Origin: Dehalococcoidia bacterium
GTDB taxonomy: Bacteria; Chloroflexota; Dehalococcoidia; GIF9; AB-539-J10
NCBI GenBank assembly: GCA_030612165.1
Contig: JAUWOK010000028.1
Span: forward strand, 1-11,361
Direction of reading: 5' to 3'
DNA length: 11,361 nucleotides
In this document: piece by piece, positions 1-7,278 of the stretch
Layout: each line of letters starts with the position of its first letter
Position numbering within the stretch: the first letter of the stretch is position 1
Made by a program: the position numbers and the translations under genes
The notes under the pieces: model-generated
What the model was told of the DNA's origin: nothing
The model's database searches: none
Seen by the model: only the letters and a program-made list of their open reading frames with translations

Positions 1-1423
1 TTCTTTGAAGGCACTTTTCCTTGCCCAGAGTCGCCATGCTTTGAAACAGGGGAGGGGCGGCGGTTCGCCCTGTGGTGGCCACTCGCAACAGGCCGAATAA
101 TTTGCTGGCGCTCAGGTCCTGGTCGGCCGTCAGTGGCCGTATCGTGCCCTCCAGGGAGTCTTCATCCCATGCCGATAATGTTTCCAGCTTCTCCAGCGCA
201 ATCTGCAAAGTTCGGGCGGCTATCTGCGGTTCCATTCCTTTGATGAGCAGCATGCTGGTGTCATATTCGATATTGTCGAGGAAGAAGAAGCTGGTAAGTT
301 CGGGGATATCGGCCAAAGATTTAACACGTTCCTGCACGAGAAGCATAACCTGTTTTACATAATCATTATCAAGTGGACGTTTTACTTCGGCAGGCAATCT
401 TTCGTCCAGAAAGGGAAGGGCTCTTTTTGTAAAATCCTCAAGGTCTATCTGCCGCAGGTAGATTCCATTCATCCACTCCAGCTTATCTCTGTTAAAAATT
501 GCCGCGGATTTGCCCACTCTTTGCAAAGAGAAGTGCTTTACCAGTTCTTCCAGGGAGAGAATCTCGGTTTTGTCATCCAGAGACCAGCCCAGCAGCGCCA
601 GGAAGTTAAGCATGGCTTCCGGCAAGAAACCCTGTTCGCGATAATCCGTAAGGGCGGCGGCACCGTGTCTCTTGGACAGCTTGCTCCGGTCCGGTCCCAG
701 TATCATGGGCAGGTGAGCAAACTGTGGCGGCTGCCAGCCTAGAGCCTGGTAGAGAAGCAGGTGTTTGGGTGTGCTGGAAAGCCACTCGTCGGCGCGCAGG
801 ACGTGAGAGATGTTCATGGAGTGATCGTCTATTATACTGGCCAGGTGGTATGTGGGATATCCGTCGGACTTGAGGATAACAAAGTCGTCCAGCAGGCCGA
901 TTTTGAAGGTTACCTCACCGCGGATCATATCGTGGCAGAGTATTTCTCCCTCCAGTGGCATCTTAAAGCGCACCACGGGAGCGATGCCGGAGTTTTCCAG
1001 GCGAGTTTTTTCCTCCTGTGATAAATGCCGGCAACGCTGGTCGTATTTAGGGGGTTGTTTTTGCGCTGACTGCTCGTGGCGCATGGTCTCCAGTCGTTCC
1101 GGCGAGCAATAACATAAATAGGCGTTATCTTCTTTAAGCAGCTTATCGGCAATTTCCTGATATTGAGAAAGACGCTGTGATTGAAAAAAGGGGCCTTCAT
1201 CCCAGGTTATTCCCAGCCAGCGCAGGCTGTCGAGGATGGTTTCCACTGCTCCATCCACTTTTCGGGAAGTGTCGGTATCCTCAATGCGTAAAATGAACTT
1301 GCCGCCGTGATGGCGGGCAAATAGCCAGTTAAAGAGGGCAGTCCTGATGTTGCCCAGATGAGGATAGCCGGTTGGGCTTGGTGCGAAACGAACACGTACC
1401 TGTGTTTCAGAATTTGTCTTCAT
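1..1423 (-). CDS. gltX: Glutamate--tRNA ligase (GluRS), 3' end cut by the window
   Basis: Class I aminoacyl-tRNA synthetase that charges tRNA with glutamate in the cytoplasm. The frame stays open from the ATG at 1423 to the left edge, giving 474 codons. Families run about 480-490 residues and the visible end (SMATLGKEKCLQR) matches the family's last helix, so only about 10-20 residues are missing. The HIGH-like signature is PSPTGYPHLGN (residues 15-25). The KMSKS-like loop is KLSKR (248-252), followed by HGA. A CxC-x24-CxH zinc site (C104, C106, C131, H133) has the same spacing as in the E. coli enzyme. The ATG is the first possible start: an in-frame TAG lies four codons upstream. No clear Shine-Dalgarno precedes it. 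It follows the small coiled-coil gene by 48 bp and is probably co-transcribed with it. Whether it is discriminating or also charges tRNA-Gln cannot be told by eye. Confidence 0.96.
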   Translation of the reverse strand, partial: MKTNSETQVRVRFAPSPTGYPHLGNIRTALFNWLFARHHGGKFILRIEDTDTSRKVDGAVETILDSLRWLGITWDEGPFFQSQRLSQYQEIADKLLKEDNAYLCYCSPERLETMRHEQSAQKQPPKYDQRCRHLSQEEKTRLENSGIAPVVRFKMPLEGEILCHDMIRGEVTFKIGLLDDFVILKSDGYPTYHLASIIDDHSMNISHVLRADEWLSSTPKHLLLYQALGWQPPQFAHLPMILGPDRSKLSKRHGAAALTDYREQGFLPEAMLNFLALLGWSLDDKTEILSLEELVKHFSLQRVGKSAAIFNRDKLEWMNGIYLRQIDLEDFTKRALPFLDERLPAEVKRPLDNDYVKQVMLLVQERVKSLADIPELTSFFFLDNIEYDTSMLLIKGMEPQIAARTLQIALEKLETLSAWDEDSLEGTIRPLTADQDLSASKLFGLLRVATTGRTAAPPLFQSMATLGKEKCLQR

Positions 1424-1471
1424 GATGGTTATCTAGCTGGAAGAACATCGCAGGAAAAAGGAGGAGGATCT

Positions 1472-1726
1472 TCAGCGACAAAGAACTTGTTTCAGGTCTA
1501 ACAACTGTTTTAAGTGTTTTTTGAGCCTTGAGGTCAATTCTTCAGCCTGGCGCAAAGCGCTCTCGGTATCTTCTAATTCCGTGGTGATTTTAAAGAGGAC
1601 CTCTTCCCTTTGCTCAGTCAGGGTGGATTCAAACCCTGACAGATTTTCTATCTCGCTTGCCAGATATGACAGGAAAGAATCTTCCCTGTGCAATTGCTCC
1701 TTATTAAGATCTTCGAAAGATTTCAT
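1472..1726 (-). CDS. Small charged coiled-coil protein, function unknown
   Basis: An 84-residue soluble protein that I do not recognise. It has no signal peptide, membrane segment or cysteine pair; its only Cys is the next-to-last residue. It is rich in Glu, Lys, Leu and Gln. From about residue 12 to the end it reads as one or two amphipathic helices with heptad-like leucines (for example LEDTESALRQAEELTSRLKKHLKQLL), so a helical hairpin or coiled-coil dimer is likely. Support for a real gene: AAGAGGAT (SD core 1732-1737) sits 5 nt before the ATG, a plausible promoter lies upstream, and the gene fills the space between rluD and gltX in the same direction. An overlapping plus-strand frame (1521-1748) has no comparable support. 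It is probably co-transcribed with gltX, but nothing ties it to tRNA charging. Confidence 0.72.
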   Translation of the reverse strand: MKSFEDLNKEQLHREDSFLSYLASEIENLSGFESTLTEQREEVLFKITTELEDTESALRQAEELTSRLKKHLKQLLDLKQVLCR

Positions 1727-1751
1727 CTTTATCCTCTTGCCCGGGTAATAG

Positions 1752-1772
1752 CTCCTGTTAGTTTAGCAGGAG
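1752..1772. repeat. Perfect 6-bp inverted repeat at the predicted start of the small-gene/gltX transcript
   Basis: The arms CTCCTG and CAGGAG are separated by 9 bp. Inside, a TTA/TAG arrangement could extend pairing slightly. The repeat spans roughly -6 to +15 relative to the start predicted from the promoter at 1773-1801, a classic operator position. In RNA it could form a 5'-end hairpin. No T-run follows on either strand, so it does not look like an intrinsic terminator for rluD. Confidence 0.45.
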
Positions 1773-1801
1773 ATGATAGCATATGCCATACTTTGCGGCA
1801 A
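1773..1801 (-). promoter_or_regulatory. Candidate sigma-70 promoter for the small gene and gltX
   Basis: On the minus strand, TTGCCG (1796-1801, 4/6 to the -35 consensus) and TATCAT (1773-1778, 5/6 to the -10) are exactly 17 bp apart. The start would fall near 1766, about 40 nt before the ATG at 1726. It lies in the 95-bp gap after the rluD stop codon, the widest non-coding gap between gltX and the main divergent region. Confidence 0.5.
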
Positions 1802-1821
1802 ACATTTGCACCGATTGGCCG

Positions 1822-2769
1822 CTAAATTATTTTACCAGGGTGTCGCCGGCGGGTGTTCTTGACAGGGCGATCTTCCAGGAGGTTCAGGCAATGCTCTAAA
1901 TCTGGCGGCAGTTGCGAAACGAATTCCCGATAAACTCCTGTGGACGGCAGGCGAAAACCGAGACGGTGCGCATGGAGGAACTGCCTTCCAATATATGGAG
2001 ATTTAACTCCATAAATAGTATCACCGATCACAGGATGGCCGATGGCTGTCAAATGCACCCTGATCTGGTGCGTGCGTCCTGTCCTGAGGTTGACTTCCAG
2101 CAGGCTCAGGTTATCCAGGTATTTAATTACGCGGTATTCTGTAACAGCTTCTTTGCCTTCCTCTACTACCGCCATCCGCTTGCGATTATCCGGGTCCCGC
2201 CCGATAAAGGACTTGATTGTCCCCTGTTCCGGTTGCAGCTTGCCCTTAACCAGGGCCAGGTATTCTTTCTGCACGGTGTGAGATTTAAATTGATTCGCCA
2301 GATGCTGCTTGGCAGGATCGTTTTTGACGCAAACTATCAACCCTGAAGTGTCTTTATCCAGCCTGTGGACTATGCCGGGGCGGGCAGAATCGCTGCTTGT
2401 GCTTATGCCTGGGCAACAGGACAAGAGAGCGTTGACCAGAGTGGCGGATGGGTGTCCAGGGGAGGGATGAATCACCATCCCTGCCGGTTTGTCTATAACC
2501 AGCACATCGTTATCCTGGTAGATAATGGATAGCGTTATCGCTTCAGCGGCATGGTGGGGGGTGAAGGGGGGAGGGAGGTTGACGCTGATTGTGTCGCTGC
2601 CGCTTAGTTTTTGACTGGCTTTGGCGACATGCTCGTTGACCAGAATATTTTTTTCCGAAATCAATTTCTGGATACGTGCCCTGGAAAAAGTAGGAATTAC
2701 ACTGGCTATATATTTATCCAGTCGAACCCCCGGAGTGGGATTACTTAGTTGAAACACTTCAGGTTTCAA
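1822..2769 (-). CDS. rluD: RluA-family 23S rRNA pseudouridine synthase (RluD-like)
   Basis: Isomerises uridine to pseudouridine in RNA. RluD-type enzymes act on helix 69 of 23S rRNA, but exact specificity cannot be read here. The 315 residues fit the family. An S4 RNA-binding domain lies at about residues 14-65 (VRLDKYIAS, SRARIQKLISEKNILVN). The catalytic domain carries HRLDKDTSG at 135-143 with catalytic Asp138, and later GRTHQIRVHL, the family's motif III. Start: the longest frame begins with TTG at 2769, overlapping the end of lspA by 11 bp, with a weak GGATGGGA upstream. A GTG four codons in (2757) is the alternative but has no ribosome site. The overlap implies translational coupling to lspA. 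Calling it RluD rather than another RluA paralogue rests on the S4 domain and overall pattern. Confidence 0.93.
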   Translation of the reverse strand: MKPEVFQLSNPTPGVRLDKYIASVIPTFSRARIQKLISEKNILVNEHVAKASQKLSGSDTISVNLPPPFTPHHAAEAITLSIIYQDNDVLVIDKPAGMVIHPSPGHPSATLVNALLSCCPGISTSSDSARPGIVHRLDKDTSGLIVCVKNDPAKQHLANQFKSHTVQKEYLALVKGKLQPEQGTIKSFIGRDPDNRKRMAVVEEGKEAVTEYRVIKYLDNLSLLEVNLRTGRTHQIRVHLTAIGHPVIGDTIYGVKSPYIGRQFLHAHRLGFRLPSTGVYREFVSQLPPDLEHCLNLLEDRPVKNTRRRHPGKII

Positions 2770-3247
2770 GTTTTCCCATCCGCATCAGGATAATGAGAAA
2801 AATGATCAGTACAACGGTGCCTACCACCAAAGCTGTGTCGGCGATATTGAAAACCGGCCAGTGGAAATCTCCCCAGAGGCGAACATCAAAGAAATCGGTG
2901 ACATAGCCGTAACGGATGCGGTCCAGCAGATTGCCCACGGCTCCCCCGAAGATCAGGCCGAGAGATATGGTGCCCACTTTGCCCATGGGTATGAAGTAGC
3001 GAAAAGCCAGCCAGATTAGCAGCAGGCAAATTATGGGTGTGATGACCAGGAGAACAGTCTGGTTGGCAAATAAGCCGAAGGTAGCTCCTGTATTCTGCAC
3101 ATGTGTGAGCCTTAAAATTCCTTCCGTGGGCAAAGATTCCCCGATTGCCAGATTATGACTGATCCAGGACTTGGTTGCCTGGTCCAGGGCAATCACCAGT
3201 GCGGCTATAGCCAGGAAGGGGATGACTTGTTTGTAGCGTCTTGTCAT
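2759..3247 (-). CDS. lspA: Lipoprotein signal peptidase (signal peptidase II)
   Basis: Membrane aspartyl protease that removes the signal peptide of diacylglyceryl-modified prolipoproteins just before the lipobox cysteine. The 162 residues match the family. Four hydrophobic segments fall at about 7-26, 63-85, 92-109 and 137-156. The conserved blocks are all present: QNTGATFGLF (51-60), GGAVGNLLDRIRYGYVTDFFDV (101-122, named here in two parts: GNLLDR and GYVTDFFDV) and FNIADTALVVG (133-143). The predicted catalytic aspartates are D118 and D137. The ATG at 3247 has AAAGG about 11 nt upstream. It follows the DksA-like gene by 33 bp and overlaps the start of the rluD-like gene. This dksA-lspA-rluD order recurs in many bacteria. 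Confidence 0.96.
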   Translation of the reverse strand: MTRRYKQVIPFLAIAALVIALDQATKSWISHNLAIGESLPTEGILRLTHVQNTGATFGLFANQTVLLVITPIICLLLIWLAFRYFIPMGKVGTISLGLIFGGAVGNLLDRIRYGYVTDFFDVRLWGDFHWPVFNIADTALVVGTVVLIIFLIILMRMGKLET

Positions 3248-3280
3248 AATGGTTATCGCCTTTGTGGCAATAGGTGTGCA

Positions 3281-3646
3281 TTATCTTCCCCTTGCGTTTG
3301 GAGATTGAGAGGACTTGCATTTCAGGCACAGGCTTGCCCGGGGCAAAGCTTCAAGGCGGGCCGGTTCTATCGGTTGGCCGCAGGAATCACAAGAACCATA
3401 TGTACCTGCCCCGTATTTTTCCAGGGCATGTTCTATCTCGGACAAAGAGTCTTCCAGGTTTTTCTCCGTCCTGATTCTGCTTTCTATCTCCAGAACCTGG
3501 CTTGCCTCCTCATCTTTCTTGCCAGAAGGATTGCCTTCTCTTTTATCCGACGACGGCCGATTAGCACTTTTCAACTGTGCTAATTTGCTTGTCAGGTGCT
3601 CTCTTTCTTCTTGCAAACGCTCATATAATGCAGCAAAATCAGCCAT
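3281..3646 (-). CDS. TraR/DksA-type C4 zinc-finger protein
   Basis: A 121-residue protein of the DksA/TraR superfamily, which binds in the secondary channel of RNA polymerase and tunes transcription initiation, often with ppGpp. Residues 1-80 are helical coiled coil (ALYERLQEEREHL, EIESRIRTEKNLEDSLSEIEHAL). A four-cysteine zinc finger follows: CDSC (86-89), 17 residues, CLKC (107-110), the standard spacing. The acidic DxxDxA tip that E. coli DksA puts into the channel is absent; the hairpin turn (about 28-47) is instead rich in Lys, Ser, Gly and Asp. It is therefore closer to the many DksA-like proteins of unproven role. GAGGAA lies 11 nt before the ATG. It is the first gene of its unit, downstream of its own candidate promoter. 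Confidence 0.88.
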   Translation of the reverse strand: MADFAALYERLQEEREHLTSKLAQLKSANRPSSDKREGNPSGKKDEEASQVLEIESRIRTEKNLEDSLSEIEHALEKYGAGTYGSCDSCGQPIEPARLEALPRASLCLKCKSSQSPNARGR

Positions 3647-3690
3647 TTGTTATACGTTTCCTCACAAACATCACAGGGGGAGTGAGAGCT

Positions 3691-3719
3691 ATTGTAATCG
3701 TTATTGAATGCTAAAACAA
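3691..3719 (-). promoter_or_regulatory. Candidate sigma-70 promoter for the dksA-like/lspA/rluD unit
   Basis: On the minus strand, TTGTTT (3714-3719, 3/6) and TACAAT (3691-3696, 5/6 to the -10) are 17 bp apart. The start would be near 3684, giving a leader of about 38 nt before the ATG at 3646. The gap 3647-3737 follows the PEPCK-like stop codon and holds no obvious terminator hairpin, so read-through from the heat-shock operon remains possible. Confidence 0.5.
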
Positions 3720-3737
3720 TATTTTGAGAATGCCGGT

Positions 3738-5333
3738 TTATTCTGGCTTGAAAGCATCTCTAATATTGAGAGGCAATTCCTCCCCCATTTTTTCTAGAAT
3801 CTCGCATCTGACCCTGTTTAATTTTTTCTGTCGTCTCTCGAATTCTACTCTCGAATAGAGCTTTTCAGGGTGTAGATAAATGTCGTCCAGATGCCTAACT
3901 GCCCGGGGCACTTTGAAACCTGAAGCTGATTCCGTCCATTCTTCAAGGCCTCCTCTTAACAAGGAATCCAGGATAGCCAGGGTGAATTCCAGCCGTATAT
4001 CCTCATAGTTCTCTCCCTCGCCTATGCCGCCGGTGTTTATCAGGTAATATTTCATGTGAGGGCTGTTTTGCAATATTTCATAAAGCTTATTGGCGTGGGC
4101 AGCTTTGTCACCGACCATGAAGGGATCATAGAAAAACACACTTCTAATTTTTCCTGCCTGGGTGGGATCGCCTGCCGAAGACTCCATTGCCTGCCCCATA
4201 ATCATCAAGGCGATGGCTTGCTCCATGGTCAATTGCGAGATTGCTGGAATGGTAGGGCCCCTGGTGATGAGGATTAAATTATCTATTCTGTCGACATCGA
4301 TATAAGAACTGGTGTGCATGATATCTTCTCTGCGTATGACTGCCCGTCCGTTGGAGGTCCTCTCAAGATTATAGAAATCAAGGTCACTGTTCTCAGTGAC
4401 ATGCACGTTCTCGCATACCGTATCTGGCCTGAGCAGACCATAGAAAATCTCCATCTGACTCCCTGGATTCACCCCTTCCGCTTTGGCGAATAAGCCTCCC
4501 CCTTCAAATCCATGAAAGGATCCATCTGGCATGAGAGTACCGCCATCGTCCTGGACGAGCCATGACTTTTCTCTGCCTTTTCTTGCCAGTATCTTGGATG
4601 TTGTGCTCGTTTTTCCGTTGGCAGTCAAGGCAACAAGAAGGGTTCTGCTGGTCCTGTAATCTCCATGTACAGATTGCAGATAGTCTTCCCTGCAGCCTGC
4701 ATGCAGAAAGATGCCTCCTCTTTTCTTGGCAGCCCAATCTTCTGCGGCAAACACCCCTTTCTTATACTCGCCTATGTAGTTGCTGTTTCGTACTATCTTG
4801 ATAACTCTTCCGTCTTCCAGCATGGCCAGTCTTATAGTTATATCCTTCCGGGGAAGCGGTTTTGATTTGTTTTCCTCAAAAGCTTCATCAAAGAACATCA
4901 GAATTTCATAAGTAGTTTGCGCTACTTCTTCCTCCAGCGGCTGGAAGAGGTGTCCCCCTCCGTAGGCAACATGGGCGAATCGTTCGGGTAGCGTTAACCT
5001 GACTGTTGTCTTACTGTTGCCGCTGCCCACTCTTCTGTCAATGGAAACCAGGTTTTCCCGTCCCAGGACTTTTTCGCACTGCTTCAGCAACTCCAGTTCT
5101 TCTTCTGCGAAAGCATGATCCACGCTATTTTTGGTAAACATCGCTGCCCTGGAAGAGGGCTCACTTTCGGCAATAAGATTCCCGTAGATGGTTTTCTTAA
5201 CCTCGGGTTCCTGCTCGGCGAGGGATTTTAATTCCTCTTCAGCCGGGTTAATTCTTATTCTGTTTTCCGCTATAGCTTTTCTTCTGACGTTGCTAGCTGT
5301 TTGTGCGAATAAATTTAAGTCAATCTCTGGCAT
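3738..5333 (-). CDS. pckA: Phosphoenolpyruvate carboxykinase (ATP)-like protein
   Basis: ATP-type PEPCK converts oxaloacetate and ATP to PEP, ADP and CO2, the entry step to gluconeogenesis; it can run in reverse as CO2 fixation. The protein has 531 residues, the usual family size. Matches to the E. coli enzyme, in order: GEYKKGVF (188-195, paired lysines as at the metal/substrate site), FLHAGC (209-214, metal-site His211), nucleotide loop ALTANGKTS (235-243), VQDDGG (260-265, metal-site Asp pair), FEGGGLFAK (276-284), NGR (328-330, Arg as in NTR) and YLINTGG (430-436). The nucleotide loop lacks the first glycine of GxxxxGKT (Ala235), and overall similarity is low, so this is a divergent branch. 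I prefer the ATG at 5333, with AGAGGTG 10 nt upstream inside the end of dnaK. A longer start at 5408 would overlap dnaK by 68 bp with basic, unrelated residues. It sits where dnaJ is often found. Confidence 0.8.
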   Translation of the reverse strand: MPEIDLNLFAQTASNVRRKAIAENRIRINPAEEELKSLAEQEPEVKKTIYGNLIAESEPSSRAAMFTKNSVDHAFAEEELELLKQCEKVLGRENLVSIDRRVGSGNSKTTVRLTLPERFAHVAYGGGHLFQPLEEEVAQTTYEILMFFDEAFEENKSKPLPRKDITIRLAMLEDGRVIKIVRNSNYIGEYKKGVFAAEDWAAKKRGGIFLHAGCREDYLQSVHGDYRTSRTLLVALTANGKTSTTSKILARKGREKSWLVQDDGGTLMPDGSFHGFEGGGLFAKAEGVNPGSQMEIFYGLLRPDTVCENVHVTENSDLDFYNLERTSNGRAVIRREDIMHTSSYIDVDRIDNLILITRGPTIPAISQLTMEQAIALMIMGQAMESSAGDPTQAGKIRSVFFYDPFMVGDKAAHANKLYEILQNSPHMKYYLINTGGIGEGENYEDIRLEFTLAILDSLLRGGLEEWTESASGFKVPRAVRHLDDIYLHPEKLYSRVEFERRQKKLNRVRCEILEKMGEELPLNIRDAFKPE

Positions 5334-5340
5334 TTTATCT

Positions 5341-7248
5341 CTACACCTCTCTGAATTCGCCTTCCACTGTGTCGTCCTCTTTGGGTTCCGCCGTTTCCTC
5401 GCCGCCACCTTGCTCTTCGCCAGGTTGCTGCTGTTCAGACTGTCCTGCTTGCTGATAGACGGTAGTTCCGATGCTCTGCATTATATCAGATAGTTCCTGA
5501 GAGGTATTACGAATCTGCGAGATATCTGAACCCTGAAGAGCCGACCGTAAATCTGATATTTTGCTTTCTGCTTGCTGTTTCAAGTCGGCAGGTATTTTGT
5601 CACCATGCTCTTTGAGCGTTTTTTCGGCAGTATAGGCCAGACTATCGGCAGAATTACGCTGGTCTATCTCTTCCTTGCGCATGTTGTCTTCTGCCGCGTG
5701 TTGTTCAGCTTCTCTCCTCATTTTTTCCACTTCTTCTTTGCTTAAGCCACTTGAAGCGGTGATAGTTATTTTTTGCTCTTTGCCGGTGCCTTTATCCCGT
5801 GCGCTCACATTCAGGATGCCGTTGGCATCAATATCGAAAGTTACTTCTACCTGTGGCAGGCCTCTTGGCGCCGGTAGAATGCCATCCAGCATGAACCGCC
5901 CCAGAGTGCGGTTTCCTGATGCCATGGGGCGTTCCCCCTGCAGAACGTGTATTTCCACGCTTGGTTGGTTATCGGCAGCAGTGCTGAAAATCTGAGTCTT
6001 GGAGGTGGGTATAGTAGTATTACGAGGGATGAGGACTGTCATTACTCCACCCAGTGTTTCTATCCCCAGAGTGAGAGGGGTAACATCCAGGAGTAAAATC
6101 TCTCCTACTTCTCCCTTTAGCACGCCTGCTTGGATCGCGGCGCCCAGCGCTACTGCTTCGTCAGGATTAACTCCCTTTACAGGTTCTTTGCCGAAAAACT
6201 GCCTGGTAAGTTCCTGTACTTTGGGCATTCTTGTCTGCCCACCAACCAGCAGTATATTGTTGAGCTGGGCTGCGGTGAACCCGGCATCTGCTAAAGCTTT
6301 ACGACAGGGTTCAAGGCTTCTTTCAATCAGATCTGCGGATAATTGTTCCAGAATGGCCCTGGTTAATGTCAGGATAAGATGCTTGGGCCCGCTGGCATCA
6401 GCAGTAATAAAAGGCAGATTTATCTCGGTTTGTGTGACTGAAGACAGCTCCTTTTTTGCTTTTTCGCCGGCGTCTTTAAGCCGCTGTAATGCCATCTTGT
6501 CCTTTGCCAGGTCGATACCTGTTTCTTTTTTGAACTCGTTATGTATCCACTCTATGATTTTTTGATCGATGTCGTCACCACCGAGATGGGTGTCGCCATT
6601 GGTTGATTTGACCTGGAAAGTTCCCTCCCCTATATCCAGGACGGAAATGTCAAAAGTGCCGCCTCCCAGGTCATAGACAGCCACAGTCTCCTCTTTCTTT
6701 TTGTCCAGACCATAAGCCAGACAGGACGCCGTAGGCTCATTGATAATACGCAGTACGTTAAGCCCGGCTATGGCACCGGCGTCTTTTGTTGCTTGTCGTT
6801 GACTGTCGTTAAAGTATGCCGGCACAGTAACCACGGCATCGGTGACTTTTTCTCCCAGGTAAGCTTCCGCATCGGTTTTCAGCTTTTGCAATATCATGGC
6901 GGAGATTTCCTGAGGGCTGTAATTCTTGCTCCCCAGCACCACCTGGCAATCGCCGTTAGGAGCCTCTGCCACTTTGTAGGGTAATCGTTTCATATCTTTT
7001 TGAATTGCTTCATCTTTGTACTTTCGCCCGATCAACCGTTTTATACTAAAAACAGTGTTTTCGGGATTAACTATTGCCTGGCGTTTAGCGATTTCTCCCA
7101 CCAGACGCTCGCCTGCCTTATTTATCGCCACCACCGAGGGCACTAAGTTTCCCCCTTCTGCGCTGGGGATAATTTTGGGGGCTCCTCCCTCGATGACCGC
7201 CACTACGCTCATTGTAGTGCCCAGATCTATTCCTATTGCTCTACTCAT
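5341..7248 (-). CDS. dnaK: Chaperone DnaK (Hsp70)
   Basis: ATP-driven cytoplasmic chaperone that binds exposed hydrophobic peptides, working with GrpE and a J-protein. The 635 residues are full length. The nucleotide-binding domain shows [15 protein letters not shown] at the N-terminus, [31 protein letters not shown] and [14 protein letters not shown]. The interdomain linker is [16 protein letters not shown]. The substrate domain includes [20 protein letters not shown] and [14 protein letters not shown] helical lid and a Gln/Glu/Gly-rich tail end in EGEFREV, like the usual EEV ending. Start: AAGGAGGA (7255-7262) directly abuts an ATG at 7254 but lies 7 nt from the ATG at 7248, so 7248 (MSRAIGID) is the better start. 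A Cys replaces the usual Ala in NEPTAAALAYG. It is probably transcribed from the hrcA promoter; no second CIRCE is seen before it. Confidence 0.98.
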   Translation of the reverse strand: MSRAIGIDLGTTMSVVAVIEGGAPKIIPSAEGGNLVPSVVAINKAGERLVGEIAKRQAIVNPENTVFSIKRLIGRKYKDEAIQKDMKRLPYKVAEAPNGDCQVVLGSKNYSPQEISAMILQKLKTDAEAYLGEKVTDAVVTVPAYFNDSQRQATKDAGAIAGLNVLRIINEPTASCLAYGLDKKKEETVAVYDLGGGTFDISVLDIGEGTFQVKSTNGDTHLGGDDIDQKIIEWIHNEFKKETGIDLAKDKMALQRLKDAGEKAKKELSSVTQTEINLPFITADASGPKHLILTLTRAILEQLSADLIERSLEPCRKALADAGFTAAQLNNILLVGGQTRMPKVQELTRQFFGKEPVKGVNPDEAVALGAAIQAGVLKGEVGEILLLDVTPLTLGIETLGGVMTVLIPRNTTIPTSKTQIFSTAADNQPSVEIHVLQGERPMASGNRTLGRFMLDGILPAPRGLPQVEVTFDIDANGILNVSARDKGTGKEQKITITASSGLSKEEVEKMRREAEQHAAEDNMRKEEIDQRNSADSLAYTAEKTLKEHGDKIPADLKQQAESKISDLRSALQGSDISQIRNTSQELSDIMQSIGTTVYQQAGQSEQQQPGEEQGGGEETAEPKEDDTVEGEFREV

Positions 7249-7278
7249 TTTCATTCCTCCTTCGTATTTGAAAATATT

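Noticed and set aside
1207..1395. Minus-strand 62-residue frame inside gltX
   Set aside because: Alternative frame of the GltX N-terminus; the real frame runs uninterrupted from 1423 to the left edge, so gltX is not frameshifted.
1752..1772. The palindrome as a rho-independent terminator of rluD
   Set aside because: No T-run follows the stem on either strand, and it lies over a plausible promoter start.
3647..3737. Terminator after the PEPCK-like gene
   Set aside because: Only a weak A/T-rich partial repeat (CAAAATATTGTTTT) is present, with no GC stem or U-tract.
5334..5408. N-terminal 25-residue extension of the PEPCK-like protein (start at 5408)
   Set aside because: It overlaps dnaK by 68 bp, is an Arg/Lys-rich out-of-frame reading of the dnaK tail, and the ATG at 5333 has a good AGAGGTG.
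5999..6565. Long plus-strand open frame opposite dnaK
   Set aside because: Antisense shadow of a clearly conserved dnaK segment, with no ribosome site or recognisable protein; the same holds for other plus-strand frames opposite dnaK, grpE and rluD.
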